From: Vicinamibacteria bacterium | GTDB taxonomy: Bacteria; Acidobacteriota; Vicinamibacteria; Fen-336 | NCBI GenBank assembly: GCA_035570235.1 | Contig: DATMML010000120.1 | Coordinates: 16,950-80,949 of the forward strand | Length of the DNA stretch: 64,000 nt | Direction of reading: 5' to 3' | Part shown: positions 8,398 through 16,710 of the stretch, piece after piece | Layout: every line of letters begins with the position of its first letter | Position numbering within the stretch: the stretch's first letter is position 1 | Notes under the pieces: model-generated | What the model saw: only the letters and a program-made list of their open reading frames with translations | Databases searched by the model: none | What the model was told of the DNA's origin: nothing | Program-made: the position numbers and the translations under genes

Positions 8398-9777
8398 GTG
8401 GCCGCCGCGGCGAAGCCCGAGGGCCTTGTAGTAGCGATCGTGGGCGAGGGGACCGACTCCCGCAGCTGGGCCTCTGTCTTGGGAGCGCGCGGCTTCCGAG
8501 TTGTCCACGGCGAGGAACTCTCCGCCCTGCTCCCCGAGCACCCGGTTCTGACCCTCATCTTTAGCGAGCCCAAGGATGCCCCCAAGACCGTGACCGAGGT
8601 GGCTGGTCTGCCCTCCCCGCCGCCCGTCACCCTCTTCATGGGCCCCCTTGACGAAGAGCATCCCCACACCCGGTTCGTGCACACCCTGATCGAGGCCAAG
8701 CGCGAGTGGGAGGGGACATTCGACGCCATCGTGGATCCGGTGGCGCTGGTGGACGGCGGGGGCTTGCTGGTGCGGGCCAACCTGGGCCTGGCCCGCGTCC
8801 TCGGCTGCTCGATCCGCGAGATCATCTCCTCCCCCTACCGCGAGGTCCTGGGCGAGCCTCGGCCCGGTTTCCCCGACCCTATCGCCTTGAGCCTCGCCGA
8901 CGGTCGGCCCCGCACCGAGGAGACGCGCTTCATGAAGCTCGAGGGCACCCTGCAGGTGACGACCTCTCCCCTGCTCGGCGAGGCGGACGGCCGCCGGGGG
9001 CTGGTCGTGATCCTCAAGGACGTGAGCGAGTTCAAGGAGAACCAGGAGCGCCTCCTCCAGGCCGTCCGGCTGGCCGATGTCGGCCAACTCGCCGCGGGCG
9101 TCGCCCACGAGATCAACACCCCACTCGCCTCCATGGCCCTGCGGGCGGAGAGTCTCCTCCAGAACGCCCAGGACCCCCGCCTGCTCGCCATTGACACCTT
9201 CAAGAACTTTCCGCGCTACCTGAAGACGATCGACGAGGAGATCTTCCGCTGCAAGAAGATCATCGGCGCCCTTCTGGATTTCAGCCGCAGCCGCAAGCCG
9301 GAGGTGCGCATCACGGACCTGAACGCCCTCGCGGAGAGGGCGACCGAGCTCGTGGATCACCAGATGCGGCTCAAGCAGGTGACGCTCTCCCTCCGGCTCG
9401 ACCCCGACCTGCGGCATATCGAGGCCGACGACGGCCAGATCCGGCAGGTTCTCATCGCCCTGCTCATGAACGCCCTGGACGCGACCTCGGCCGGGGGCCA
9501 CGTGGTGGTCGAGACGCGGCAGGACGGCGATCACGGCGTCTCCCTCTCCGTGACCGACGACGGGGTGGGGATCCCGACCGAGAATCTGCCCAAGATTTTC
9601 AGCCCCTTCTTCACCACCAAGCCGCTCGGGCAGGGGACGGGCTTGGGCCTGGCCGTCTGCCACGGTATCGTGGCCGGCCATGGAGGCGAGATCCGCGTGG
9701 AGAGCGAGGTCGGGAGGGGCACGCGGTTCGCCATGGTCCTGCCCACGGCCAGAAAAGCGCCGGGCAATCAGGGGTAA
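8398..9777 (+). CDS. PAS-containing sensor histidine kinase (NtrB type)
   Basis: 459 residues from a GTG at 8398. The first ~100 residues are a receiver-like or unknown cytoplasmic module (AIVGEGTDSRSWASVLGARG). A PAS domain follows (about 105-215: DAIVDPVALVDGGG, LGLARVLGCSIRE). The dimerisation domain carries His237 in GVAHEINTPLASM. The ATPase domain has the N-box (LLMNALDAT), G1 (DDGVGI), F-box (FSPFFTTK) and G2 (GQGTGLGLAV). There is no transmembrane segment, so it senses a cytoplasmic signal. It lies 42 bases upstream of an NtrC-type regulator and is the obvious partner kinase. Confidence 0.95.
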   Translation: MAAAAKPEGLVVAIVGEGTDSRSWASVLGARGFRVVHGEELSALLPEHPVLTLIFSEPKDAPKTVTEVAGLPSPPPVTLFMGPLDEEHPHTRFVHTLIEAKREWEGTFDAIVDPVALVDGGGLLVRANLGLARVLGCSIREIISSPYREVLGEPRPGFPDPIALSLADGRPRTEETRFMKLEGTLQVTTSPLLGEADGRRGLVVILKDVSEFKENQERLLQAVRLADVGQLAAGVAHEINTPLASMALRAESLLQNAQDPRLLAIDTFKNFPRYLKTIDEEIFRCKKIIGALLDFSRSRKPEVRITDLNALAERATELVDHQMRLKQVTLSLRLDPDLRHIEADDGQIRQVLIALLMNALDATSAGGHVVVETRQDGDHGVSLSVTDDGVGIPTENLPKIFSPFFTTKPLGQGTGLGLAVCHGIVAGHGGEIRVESEVGRGTRFAMVLPTARKAPGNQG

Positions 9778-9819
9778 GATCCCCACCGGGAAGCAGCGCG
9801 TTCCGATGCGAGGGTAGCG

Positions 9820-11184
9820 ATGGCGGAGATGCAGTCGGCGCGGGTGCTGGTCCTGGAGGACGACAAGGCCCTCTCGGAAGTCGTCTGCGAGGAGCTGCGC
9901 GCCCGGGGTTGCCACACCGTGCCCGCCCACACCGTCGCGGACGGCTTCGAGCAGCTCAAGCAGTGGGAGTTCGACGTTGCCCTCGTGGACCTCATCCTCC
10001 CCGACGGCAGCGGGATCGAGCTCCTCAAGCACATCGCGGAGGAGGAGCTGCCCACGGAATCCATCGTCCTCACCGGGTACGCCGCGGTCTCGACCGCCAT
10101 CGAGGCCATGAAACTGGGGGCCTACGACTACCTCACCAAGCCGGCGCGGATGGAGGAGTTGGAGGTTCGGGTGGCCAAGGCCGCGGAGAAAGCCCGTCTG
10201 CGGCGGGAAAACCTCTCCCTGCGGGAGCGGCTCAAGCGCCAGGACCCCGCCCAGGGCCTGGTCACCGAGGATCCCGCCATGAAGGAGGTCCTGGCCACGG
10301 TGGGCCGGGTGGCGCCCTCCGACATCCCCGTGCTCATCCAAGGAGAGAGCGGGACGGGCAAGGAGCTCATCGCCCGCGCCATCCACGAAAGGAGCCCCCG
10401 GGCGGGGCTCCCGTTCTTGGCCATCAATTGCGCGGCCGTGCCGGAGAGCCTCCTGGAGAGCGAGCTCTTCGGGCACGAGAAAGGATCCTTCACGGGCGCG
10501 ATCGCGCGCAAGCCCGGCCTCTTCGAGCTCGCGGACCGGGGCGTGCTCCTGCTGGATGAGGTCGGGGAGGCGCCGCTGTCGGTCCAGGTCAAGCTCCTCC
10601 GGGTCCTGGAGACCAAGGAGTTCCTGCGCGTGGGGGGGACACGTCCGGTGCGCTCCGACGTCCGGATCGTCTCCGCCACGAATCGGAACCTCAAGGAGGA
10701 GATGCACGAGGGACGGTTCCGCGAGGACCTCTACTACCGCCTGAACGGCGTCAGCCTCCAGCTTCCCGCCCTGCGCGACCGCCGCGAGGACATCCCGCTC
10801 CTGGCCCGTCACTTCGTGGACCGCTTCGCGGGCAAGAAGAAGCTCAGCGCGAAAACCCTTGAGCTGCTGAAGGCCTATTCCTGGCCGGGGAACATCCGCG
10901 AGCTGTCGATGGCGATCCAACGGGCGGTGGTGCTTTGTGCCAAAGACACCATAGAACCCGACGACCTCCCGCTGGACGTTCGGACGCCGGACTGGAAGGC
11001 TCCCGCGGTGCGCACCGAACTCACGCTGGCGGAGATGGAACGCGAGTACATTGCGACCGTGCTCGAGCAGCACCAGGGGCACCGTGGGAAGACGGCCCGG
11101 GCTCTCGGCATCGATCCAAAGACTCTCTACAACAAGCTGAGCCAAGACCAGGTGCGCAAGAAGGGCGACGACCAGGAGGGCTAG
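9820..11184 (+). CDS. NtrC-family sigma-54-dependent response regulator
   Basis: 454 residues in the classic order: receiver (Asp57 in VALVDLILPDGSG, TGYAAVSTA, lysine in LTKPARM), AAA+ domain (Walker A at 175-182, GESGTGKE; sigma-54 contact loop present as GSFTGA; Walker B VLLLDEVGE; R-finger region FREDLYYRLN) and a C-terminal Fis-type helix-turn-helix (HRGKTARALGIDPKTLYNKL). It should drive sigma-54 RNA polymerase after phosphorylation by the kinase encoded upstream. A near-consensus sigma-54 promoter lies 117 bases after its stop, so its target may be the gene at 11418. Confidence 0.95.
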   Translation: MAEMQSARVLVLEDDKALSEVVCEELRARGCHTVPAHTVADGFEQLKQWEFDVALVDLILPDGSGIELLKHIAEEELPTESIVLTGYAAVSTAIEAMKLGAYDYLTKPARMEELEVRVAKAAEKARLRRENLSLRERLKRQDPAQGLVTEDPAMKEVLATVGRVAPSDIPVLIQGESGTGKELIARAIHERSPRAGLPFLAINCAAVPESLLESELFGHEKGSFTGAIARKPGLFELADRGVLLLDEVGEAPLSVQVKLLRVLETKEFLRVGGTRPVRSDVRIVSATNRNLKEEMHEGRFREDLYYRLNGVSLQLPALRDRREDIPLLARHFVDRFAGKKKLSAKTLELLKAYSWPGNIRELSMAIQRAVVLCAKDTIEPDDLPLDVRTPDWKAPAVRTELTLAEMEREYIATVLEQHQGHRGKTARALGIDPKTLYNKLSQDQVRKKGDDQEG

Positions 11185-11223
11185 GCTCTCAGGAATCCTT
11201 CCCGAGCCAAGGGAGGAATGCCC

Positions 11224-11237
11224 GGGTCCCCGGACCC
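11224..11237. promoter_or_regulatory. Palindrome at enhancer distance from sigma-54 promoter
   Basis: GGGTCC-CC-GGACCC is a 6-2-6 perfect inverted repeat centred about 97 bases upstream of the expected start of the sigma-54 transcript. That is the usual range for an NtrC-type upstream activator site. No T-run follows it, so an intrinsic terminator for the preceding gene is less likely. Binding by the regulator encoded just upstream is inference. Confidence 0.4.
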
Positions 11238-11300
11238 CAGGCCGCCCCCCAACGTACGCCAACTCACACATTTTAAGGTTCTTCCCACCCCCTCCCCCAC

Positions 11301-11315
11301 TGGCACCGGTGTTGC
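11301..11315 (+). promoter_or_regulatory. Sigma-54 (-24/-12) promoter
   Basis: The sequence TGGCACCGGTGTTGC has the invariant GG (11302-11303) and GC (11314-11315) separated by exactly ten bases, with TGGCAC and TTGC both matching the consensus. Transcription would begin near 11327. It sits directly after an NtrC-type activator gene and ahead of a leader ORF and the gene at 11418, all in the same direction. Confidence 0.75.
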
Positions 11316-11367
11316 CCTTCAAGGAAGGCGTCGGGGCAATCTCAGCCCCCAGAAGGAGGGTTCCACA

Positions 11368-11421
11368 ATGTTGGAAAGCGCCGGTGACCGTCGGTCTCAC
11401 AGCCTCGGGTGGGCCAAATGA
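11368..11421 (+). CDS. 17-residue leader peptide coupled to the downstream gene
   Basis: A short frame MLESAGDRRSHSLGWAK has an excellent ribosome binding site (AAGGAGG at 11353-11359, 8 bases before the ATG). Its stop codon TGA overlaps the ATG at 11418 (ATGA). The strong start and exact overlap suggest that translation of this peptide delivers ribosomes to the next gene, which has no good site of its own. It lies about 40 bases into the predicted sigma-54 transcript. No run of a single amino-acid codon suggests attenuation. Confidence 0.5.
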   Translation: MLESAGDRRSHSLGWAK

Positions 11422-11990
11422 CCTCCTCCCTAGCACTTGCCCAGCCTCAGGCGGGCGTGGAGCCGTCGCCTCCCGCTGAGGAGTCGTACAAGGCCGAGAG
11501 CCGGCCTTCAAGCGCTCGGCAGTTCCCTGAATACCTCCGGGGGCTCCCGAGCGTCATCCAGGCCCCAACCGAGACAGCCGAGATCGGCGCCCTCATCCGG
11601 GAATCCCTGAAACCGCTGACCGAGCTGGCTCGGCATGGGATCCGCGTAGAGCTGAGCCTCCCCCCGTCTGCCGTCCGGGTGCACGCGGGCTGGCTGACTG
11701 CGAATGAGGTCCTGCGCATCCTGGCCCGTCGGGTGCTGGAGAACGTGTACGAGGGTGGCGTCCTCAGCATCGACGCTCGTCCTGTCGGGGACCGGATCAT
11801 CGTCGAGATGGCCCACAGAGAGGGCACGGTGACGGCGACGTCCCCCGACGTCTACCCCAGTCCGGCCGAGGACCCGCGCTTCCGCCGCGTGAGGGCGCTC
11901 CTGGCGGGAATCGGCGGCGCCTTCATGTTGGAGCGTCAGGAATCCGGGGGGCTGTCGGTCTGGATCGCGCTGGCAGTGGCCCAGGCTTAG
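11418..11990 (+). CDS. Putative degenerate histidine-kinase-type ATPase-domain protein
   Basis: 190 residues from the ATG at 11418, chosen for its ATGA overlap with the leader ORF; a GTG at 11409 is also in frame. There is no signal or membrane segment. Residues ~55-190 follow the secondary-structure rhythm of an HATPase_c domain (VELSLPPSAVRVHAG, LRILARRVLENVYEGGVLSIDA, RVRALLAGIGGAFMLERQESGG), but the N-box asparagine and the G1 DxGxG motif are not visible. It therefore probably does not hydrolyse ATP. It may be an anti-sigma/partner-switch-like or otherwise inactive module. It appears to be the target of the sigma-54 promoter at 11301. The assignment is tentative. Confidence 0.6.
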   Translation: MTSSLALAQPQAGVEPSPPAEESYKAESRPSSARQFPEYLRGLPSVIQAPTETAEIGALIRESLKPLTELARHGIRVELSLPPSAVRVHAGWLTANEVLRILARRVLENVYEGGVLSIDARPVGDRIIVEMAHREGTVTATSPDVYPSPAEDPRFRRVRALLAGIGGAFMLERQESGGLSVWIALAVAQA

Positions 11991-12228
11991 CCGCATCCCT
12001 CCCGGAGCGGGCTCCCCTTGCGGGGGGGGAAAATCCGTGACCGGCTCCCCCTTCCGGTGGGCAGTGATCCGGCAGGCCCAGGCGTACTCTTCCCGGGCTG
12101 CGGGGAGCGCGGCCTTCAAGGGTGGGGAAAGACACGGGAACCCGACGGCCAAGGATCGCCGCCGGCCGTATAGGAAGGGGGTCGGGCGCCGGCCGACCGC
12201 AGGCACGTCTCGGTGCGACGCGAGTGGG

Positions 12229-12522
12229 TCAGTTCCGCTGGCGCATCGGCACCGCGTCCGCGCTGCCTTCCTGAAGCACACGCACGGCCTTGATGTAGCG
12301 CTTGTTCAAGGCCACGAAGGGCTCGACGATCTGGGAATCATTGATCGTGACCTCCGTCATATTGAGAAACGGCCGATCATCGCAGAGCACGTCGCTCAGC
12401 CGTTTCTTGTTCTCCGGCACGAACACCTGCCCAACGTACACGCCGTCCTCGGCCTCGATCCGTACCCTCGCCCATTTCGCACGCGCGTTGTAGCTGGCGA
12501 GGCCCACTCCCTGCGTTGCCAT
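12229..12522 (-). CDS. Small conserved hypothetical protein
   Basis: 97 residues from the ATG at 12522, which has GGAGG 6 bases upstream. The protein begins MATQGVGLASYNARAKWARV and contains a run of alternating strands (VRIEAEDGVYVGQVFVPE), then RLSDVLCDDRPFLNMTEV and IVEPFVALNKRYIKAVRVL. This resembles the small Acidobacteria-type proteins with an RLSDVLN...FL.LTD core, possibly a beta-barrel fold related to stress or PilZ-like modules. I cannot name a function. It lies 128 bases downstream of the BASS transporter gene on the same strand, with a GC-rich hairpin (GCGGGCC/GGCCCGC, about 12590-12606) between them. Confidence 0.65.
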   Translation of the reverse strand: MATQGVGLASYNARAKWARVRIEAEDGVYVGQVFVPENKKRLSDVLCDDRPFLNMTEVTINDSQIVEPFVALNKRYIKAVRVLQEGSADAVPMRQRN

Positions 12523-12649
12523 GTCCGCCTCCAAACCTGTTCGAGCCCGGACCCCTTGTGGCCGTGCTCGCAGGATTGAATTGCAGGAGGCGGGCCAGCG
12601 GCCCGCGGACCAACAACAACCATAATATCAATTAGTTATGGTGATGGAC

Positions 12650-13612
12650 CTAAGGGCTAAGCTCCTGATTCGGCAAGGGCGCCCGGGCGGCTCGGGAGGA
12701 ATTCCACCGCACGACGGCGACGGCCACGAGCATGAGCGCCGTGTGGGTCAAGAAGAAGACGGTCGCGAAGAGAAGGAATTCGGGGCGTTTCAAGAGCGTG
12801 ACCGCCACCACGATCGCGACGGCAACGCTGCGGGAGGCGAAGACGAAAGCCACGGCCAGGCGCGCCCCCCTCCCCACGCCGCAAATCCGCGCAACCGCCC
12901 ACCCGCTCAGGAGGGCGAGCCCGGTGAAGAGACCGGCCGCCGCGGCGGTGTCCCAGAACGCGCCGGCCAGGAAACGAACCTGGCTCCAGAGGAAGCCCCC
13001 GACGAGGGCGATGAGCCCCCCCAGGCTCACGCCCTGCAAGAAGGGTCGATGCCTTTTAACCGCCTCCGGGAATCGCCGCCTCCAGAGCATGCCCACCCCC
13101 GTCGGCAGAAGCAGGAGAAAGAGCAGCTGGCCCATCATTATCAATATGGGGGGCCGGATCCCAGAGGGGTGGATGGCCTGCCAGGAGAGACCGCCGGCGA
13201 GCACAAGGGGTAGCGATACGACCGATAGGACGTCGAAGACCGCGGTCAGCGTCACCCCGAGCGCGGTGTCCGCTCCGGCGAGAGAGATGTAGACGCTGGA
13301 CAGGATGGCGGGGGGACAGGCGGCCATGAGAATCATCCCCGCCGCGATCGCGGGCGGCGGGCCCATGGCCACGATGAGGCCCGAGACCAAGAGGGGCAGC
13401 ACGAGAACCTGCCCCAGGGTGGCGGCCACCACGGTACCCGGATAGAGAGCGACCCGACGGAAATCGGCGGCGGTCAGCTCCAGCCCCACGAGCGTCATCA
13501 AGAGGAAGGTGGCCGCGGGAACCCCGACCTCCACGAGCACCTTGAGCACAGGAGCCGGAGTATAACCCCCGCCGTCTCCACCCGCGGGCGATGGGTTACA
13601 CTCAGGACTCAT
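12650..13612 (-). CDS. BASS (bile acid:sodium symporter) family transporter
   Basis: 320 residues with about nine to ten hydrophobic segments. The ATG at 13612 has the strong site AGGAGGAGG just upstream, inside the beginning of the divergent SDR gene. The sequence shows features of the BASS/Arsenite-permease-like fold: MTLVGLELTAADFRR in the first half, AACPPAILSSVYISLAGAD (the conserved cis-proline region) and, in the second half, FASRSVAVAIVVAVTLLKRPEF. Substrates in this family range from bile acids to pantoate and other organic anions; the one here is unknown. Its start codon overlaps that of the SDR gene on the other strand. Confidence 0.82.
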   Translation of the reverse strand: MSPECNPSPAGGDGGGYTPAPVLKVLVEVGVPAATFLLMTLVGLELTAADFRRVALYPGTVVAATLGQVLVLPLLVSGLIVAMGPPPAIAAGMILMAACPPAILSSVYISLAGADTALGVTLTAVFDVLSVVSLPLVLAGGLSWQAIHPSGIRPPILIMMGQLLFLLLLPTGVGMLWRRRFPEAVKRHRPFLQGVSLGGLIALVGGFLWSQVRFLAGAFWDTAAAAGLFTGLALLSGWAVARICGVGRGARLAVAFVFASRSVAVAIVVAVTLLKRPEFLLFATVFFLTHTALMLVAVAVVRWNSSRAARAPLPNQELSP

Positions 13613-14366
13613 GTCCTCCTCCTGGACGCGCGCGATCGTCGTGGGGGCCTCCTCGGGCATAGGCGCGGCCCTCGCGCGACGGCTCTCCCGCCAAGGGTGC
13701 CGATTGGCCCTCGTGGCCCGGCGGGAGGATGCGCTTCTGGCCCTGGTCGCCGAGATCGGGTCGGCCGCAGGTGATCCCGGGCGCGCCCGCGCCTATGCCC
13801 ACGACGTCACGAGCGCCCCGGACATCCCGGCGCTGTTCCAACGGATCTGCCGGGACCTCGGCGGCCTGGACCTGATCATCTACTCGGCGGGGGTCATGCC
13901 CCCGGTGGCGGAGGACGAGTACGCCTTCGAGAAGGACCGCCAGATCATCGAGGTGAACGTGCTGGGGGCCATGGCCTGGCTGAATGAAGCCGCCCAGCGC
14001 TTTGCCCGCGCGGGCGAGGGCACGATCGTGGGCATCTCTTCCGTCTCCGGCGACCGCGGGCGCAGGGGCCAGCCGGCCTATTGCGCTTCCAAGGCGGCGC
14101 TCGACACCTACCTGGAGGCGCTGCGCAACCGTCTCCGCCGCCGGGGCGTTACGGTGGTGACGGTCAAGCCGGGGCCCGTCGACACCCCCATGAGTCAGGG
14201 TGTGGAACGGCGGCCCCTCCTGATCTCTGCCGACCGCGCCGCGGAACTGATCCTGGCGGCCGCGCGGCGCCGCGCGGTCATGGCCTACGTGCCCCCCGCC
14301 TGGCGCCCGATCATGTTCGCGCTGCGCCGGATCCCCTCCCTCGTCTTCAGCCGCCTCGACGTGTGA
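13611..14366 (+). CDS. SDR family oxidoreductase, DprE2-like
   Basis: 251 residues. Rossmann motif GASSGIG at 12-18, a D-x-x-x-V-N-V-L-G-A segment, catalytic serine in GISSVSG, and YCASK for the Tyr/Lys pair. The C-terminal segment (MAYVPPAWRPIMFALRRIPSLVFSRL) matches the end of mycobacterial DprE2 (decaprenylphosphoryl-2-keto-ribose reductase) far better than that of generic SDRs. The next gene is a DprE1-like FAD oxidase that overlaps the SDR stop by four bases. The pair probably carries out a two-step epimerisation through a keto intermediate, DprE1 oxidising and DprE2 reducing. The substrate in this organism is unknown. Confidence 0.85.
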   Translation: MSSSWTRAIVVGASSGIGAALARRLSRQGCRLALVARREDALLALVAEIGSAAGDPGRARAYAHDVTSAPDIPALFQRICRDLGGLDLIIYSAGVMPPVAEDEYAFEKDRQIIEVNVLGAMAWLNEAAQRFARAGEGTIVGISSVSGDRGRRGQPAYCASKAALDTYLEALRNRLRRRGVTVVTVKPGPVDTPMSQGVERRPLLISADRAAELILAAARRRAVMAYVPPAWRPIMFALRRIPSLVFSRLDV

Positions 14367-15826
14367 GCGCACGCGTCCCTCTCCCCCCCCTCTCCCTCCG
14401 GGCGGCCACCCCCGCTGCCCTGCCCGCAGAGCGCCTGGAGCGGCTCTGGGCGTGGGGCCTGTCCTCGAGCGCGATGGGCTACGTCTATCGCCCCCGCACC
14501 CAGGATGGGCTGCGGGAGGTTCTGGAGACCGCCCGCGCGAGCGGCGTCTCCTTGGGCCTGCGGGGGGCGGGGTGCAGCTACGGCGATGCGTCCCTTAACG
14601 CGGAACGGATCGTCTTGGACCTGACCGGGATGGACCACATCCTCGAGTGGAACCCCGCCACCGGGGTGGCGCGCGTGGAGCCGGGGGTCACGATCGGCCA
14701 GCTCTGGCGGCACGCCATCGAGGATGGCTGGTGGCCGGCGGTGGTGCCGGGAACGATGTTCCCCACCTTGGGTGGCTGCGCGGCCATGAACATCCACGGC
14801 AAGAACAACTGGGCGGTGGGGCCCATCGGCGACCACATCTTGGATTTTGAGCTCCTGCTCCCCAGGGGCGAGATCCGGCGCTGTAGCCGCGAGCGCGAAG
14901 CCGAGCTCTTCCACGCCGCCATCGGCGGCTTTGGGATGCTGGGCTGCTTCCTGAGCCTCACCCTGCAGCTGAAGCGGGTCCACTCGGGTCTCCTCTCCGT
15001 GGAGCCGATCTCGGTTCGAAACCTGGGAGAGATGATCGCGGTCTTCGAGGAGCGCAAGGACCGGGCCGACTACCTCGTGGGCTGGGTGGACGCCTTCGTA
15101 GCGGGACGGCAGCGCGGCCGCGGGCTCGTCCATCAGGCCAACCAACTCGCCCCCGGCGAGGACCCCGAGCCCGGCCGCACCCTGCGCGCCTCCCACCAAG
15201 AGCTGCCCGCGACGCTGTTCGGAGTCTTCCCCAAGGCGGCCCTCTGGCGCCTGATGCGGCCCCTCGTCAACCACCCCGGCTTACGGCTCGTCAATGCCGT
15301 GAAGCACCACTCCAGCCGGATCTCCTCCCGCCGCTCCTACCGCCAGTCCCACGCGGCCTTCGCCTTCCTCCTCGACTACGTGCCGGACTGGCGGCTCGCC
15401 TACGCCCCCGGTGGCCTTATCCAGTACCAGAGCTTCATCCCCGCGGAGCGGGCGGCCGCGGTCTTCGGGGCCCAGCTCGACCTGTGCCAGAAGCGGGGCC
15501 ACGTGCCGTACCTGGCCGTCCTCAAGCGCCACCGGCCCGACGCGTTCCTCATGACCCACGCCCTCGACGGTTTCTCCCTCGCTCTCGACTTTCCGGTCAC
15601 GGCCGCGGGGGCGAAGAGCCTGTGGGCCCTGACCGCCGACCTGGACCGGGCGGTGGTGGAAGCGGGGGGGCGCTTCTACTTCGCCAAGGACTCTACGCTC
15701 AGCCACGCCGGTCTGCGGCCGTACCTGGAGGAGGAGCGGGTCCGGAGGTTCCTGGCCCTCAAGAGGGAGTGCGACCCGGAGGGGCTTCTGGAGACGGACC
15801 TCTACCGGCGCATCTTTCCGGTCTGA
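14363..15826 (+). CDS. FAD-dependent oxidase, DprE1-like
   Basis: 487 residues from a GTG at 14363 that overlaps the SDR stop (GTGA). The FAD-binding PCMH-type domain has LRGAGCSYGDASLN, PGTMFPTLGGCAAMNIHGKN and GPIGDHILDFEL. The second half has GGLIQYQSFIPAE, LALDFPV and FYFAKDSTLS, all aligning in order with mycobacterial DprE1. The position of the benzothiazinone-reactive cysteine of mycobacterial DprE1 (CVDFPI) is alanine here (LALDFPV). Together with the upstream DprE2-like SDR it suggests epimerisation of a polyprenyl-linked or other sugar. A generic sugar-lactone oxidase is the alternative but would not explain the partner gene. Confidence 0.85.
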   Translation: MSARVPLPPLSLRAATPAALPAERLERLWAWGLSSSAMGYVYRPRTQDGLREVLETARASGVSLGLRGAGCSYGDASLNAERIVLDLTGMDHILEWNPATGVARVEPGVTIGQLWRHAIEDGWWPAVVPGTMFPTLGGCAAMNIHGKNNWAVGPIGDHILDFELLLPRGEIRRCSREREAELFHAAIGGFGMLGCFLSLTLQLKRVHSGLLSVEPISVRNLGEMIAVFEERKDRADYLVGWVDAFVAGRQRGRGLVHQANQLAPGEDPEPGRTLRASHQELPATLFGVFPKAALWRLMRPLVNHPGLRLVNAVKHHSSRISSRRSYRQSHAAFAFLLDYVPDWRLAYAPGGLIQYQSFIPAERAAAVFGAQLDLCQKRGHVPYLAVLKRHRPDAFLMTHALDGFSLALDFPVTAAGAKSLWALTADLDRAVVEAGGRFYFAKDSTLSHAGLRPYLEEERVRRFLALKRECDPEGLLETDLYRRIFPV

Positions 15827-16043
15827 TCCTCGCCGGCGGCGACCCCGCCGGCGGTGGCCGGAAAAAGCGCGACCCGCCTCGCCCCGTGGCCCTCGCGGGA
15901 GAGAGCGCGGAGCGGGAAGTCGTATAGTCGACCGCGCCACCCTGGGTGCCGGGCTCTCCCCGCGGGGAGGACCCCCGAGGCCATCCGGCGACCCGAGCGA
16001 GCCGCGGGCGTCGAAGTGCTAACATGCGCGCGGAGGGATAGCC

Positions 16044-16706
16044 ATGCCGCATCCGCCCCCCGAGGTGACGCCGGAGATTGTGCGCGGCGACCTCACGGAG
16101 GACCTGCTCCAGGCTTACTCGCAGAGCCCGGCCCTGGCCGTGGACACGGAGACCATGGGTTTGAACCCTCTCCGCGACCGCCTGTGCCTGGTCCAGCTCT
16201 GCGATCGCGCGGGGCGGGCCGCCCTGGTGCAGATTCCACGCGAGGCCCTCTCCCCCGCCCGCCCCCTGGAGGCCCGCGCCCCCCGCCTGAAGCGACTCCT
16301 CGAGGACCCCCGCGTCCTGAAGGTCTTCCACTTCGCCCGCTTCGACGTGGCGACCCTTCGCCACCACCTGGGCATCGACGTGTTCCCCCTTTACTGCACG
16401 CGCACGGTGAGCAAGCTCGTCCGGACCTACACCGATCGCCACGGCCTAAAGGACAATCTTCTGGAGCTGCTGGACGTCGAGCTGGACAAGACGGCTCGCC
16501 ACACCGACTGGTCGACCCCCGCCCTCGCCCCCGAGCAGGTGCGCTACGCGATCTCCGACGTCACCCTCCTCCTGCCCCTCATGGACCGCCTGGAGGCGAT
16601 GCTCGAGCGCGAGGGGCGAGGCGAGCTGGCCCGGGACTGCTTCCGGGTGATTCCCGTCTTGGCCCGGCTGGATCTGATGGGGTACTTGGAGGTCTTCGAG
16701 CACTGA
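16044..16706 (+). CDS. RNase D-like 3'-5' exonuclease (DEDDy family)
   Basis: 220 residues from the ATG at 16044 with GGAGGGAT upstream. Exonuclease motif I is VDTETMGLNP (Asp34, Glu36), motif II FHFARFDVATL, and motif III YAISDV, which provides the tyrosine and aspartate of the DEDDy class. The protein ends after the nuclease domain and lacks the HRDC domains of E. coli RNase D (375 residues), so it is a short form. It probably trims small structured RNAs or DNA ends. It converges with the DHH phosphoesterase gene, their stops only a few bases apart. Confidence 0.88.
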   Translation: MPHPPPEVTPEIVRGDLTEDLLQAYSQSPALAVDTETMGLNPLRDRLCLVQLCDRAGRAALVQIPREALSPARPLEARAPRLKRLLEDPRVLKVFHFARFDVATLRHHLGIDVFPLYCTRTVSKLVRTYTDRHGLKDNLLELLDVELDKTARHTDWSTPALAPEQVRYAISDVTLLLPLMDRLEAMLEREGRGELARDCFRVIPVLARLDLMGYLEVFEH

Positions 16707-16710
16707 CCGG

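Noticed and set aside
6789..8564. A 591-codon open frame on the plus strand
   Set aside because: It mirrors the HD-GYP regulator on the minus strand and has no domain of its own.
8335..11511. A 1058-codon open frame on the minus strand
   Set aside because: It runs antisense to the histidine kinase and NtrC genes, whose domain motifs are intact. High GC in the third codon position keeps the opposite frame free of stops; its translation is low-complexity and shows no family.
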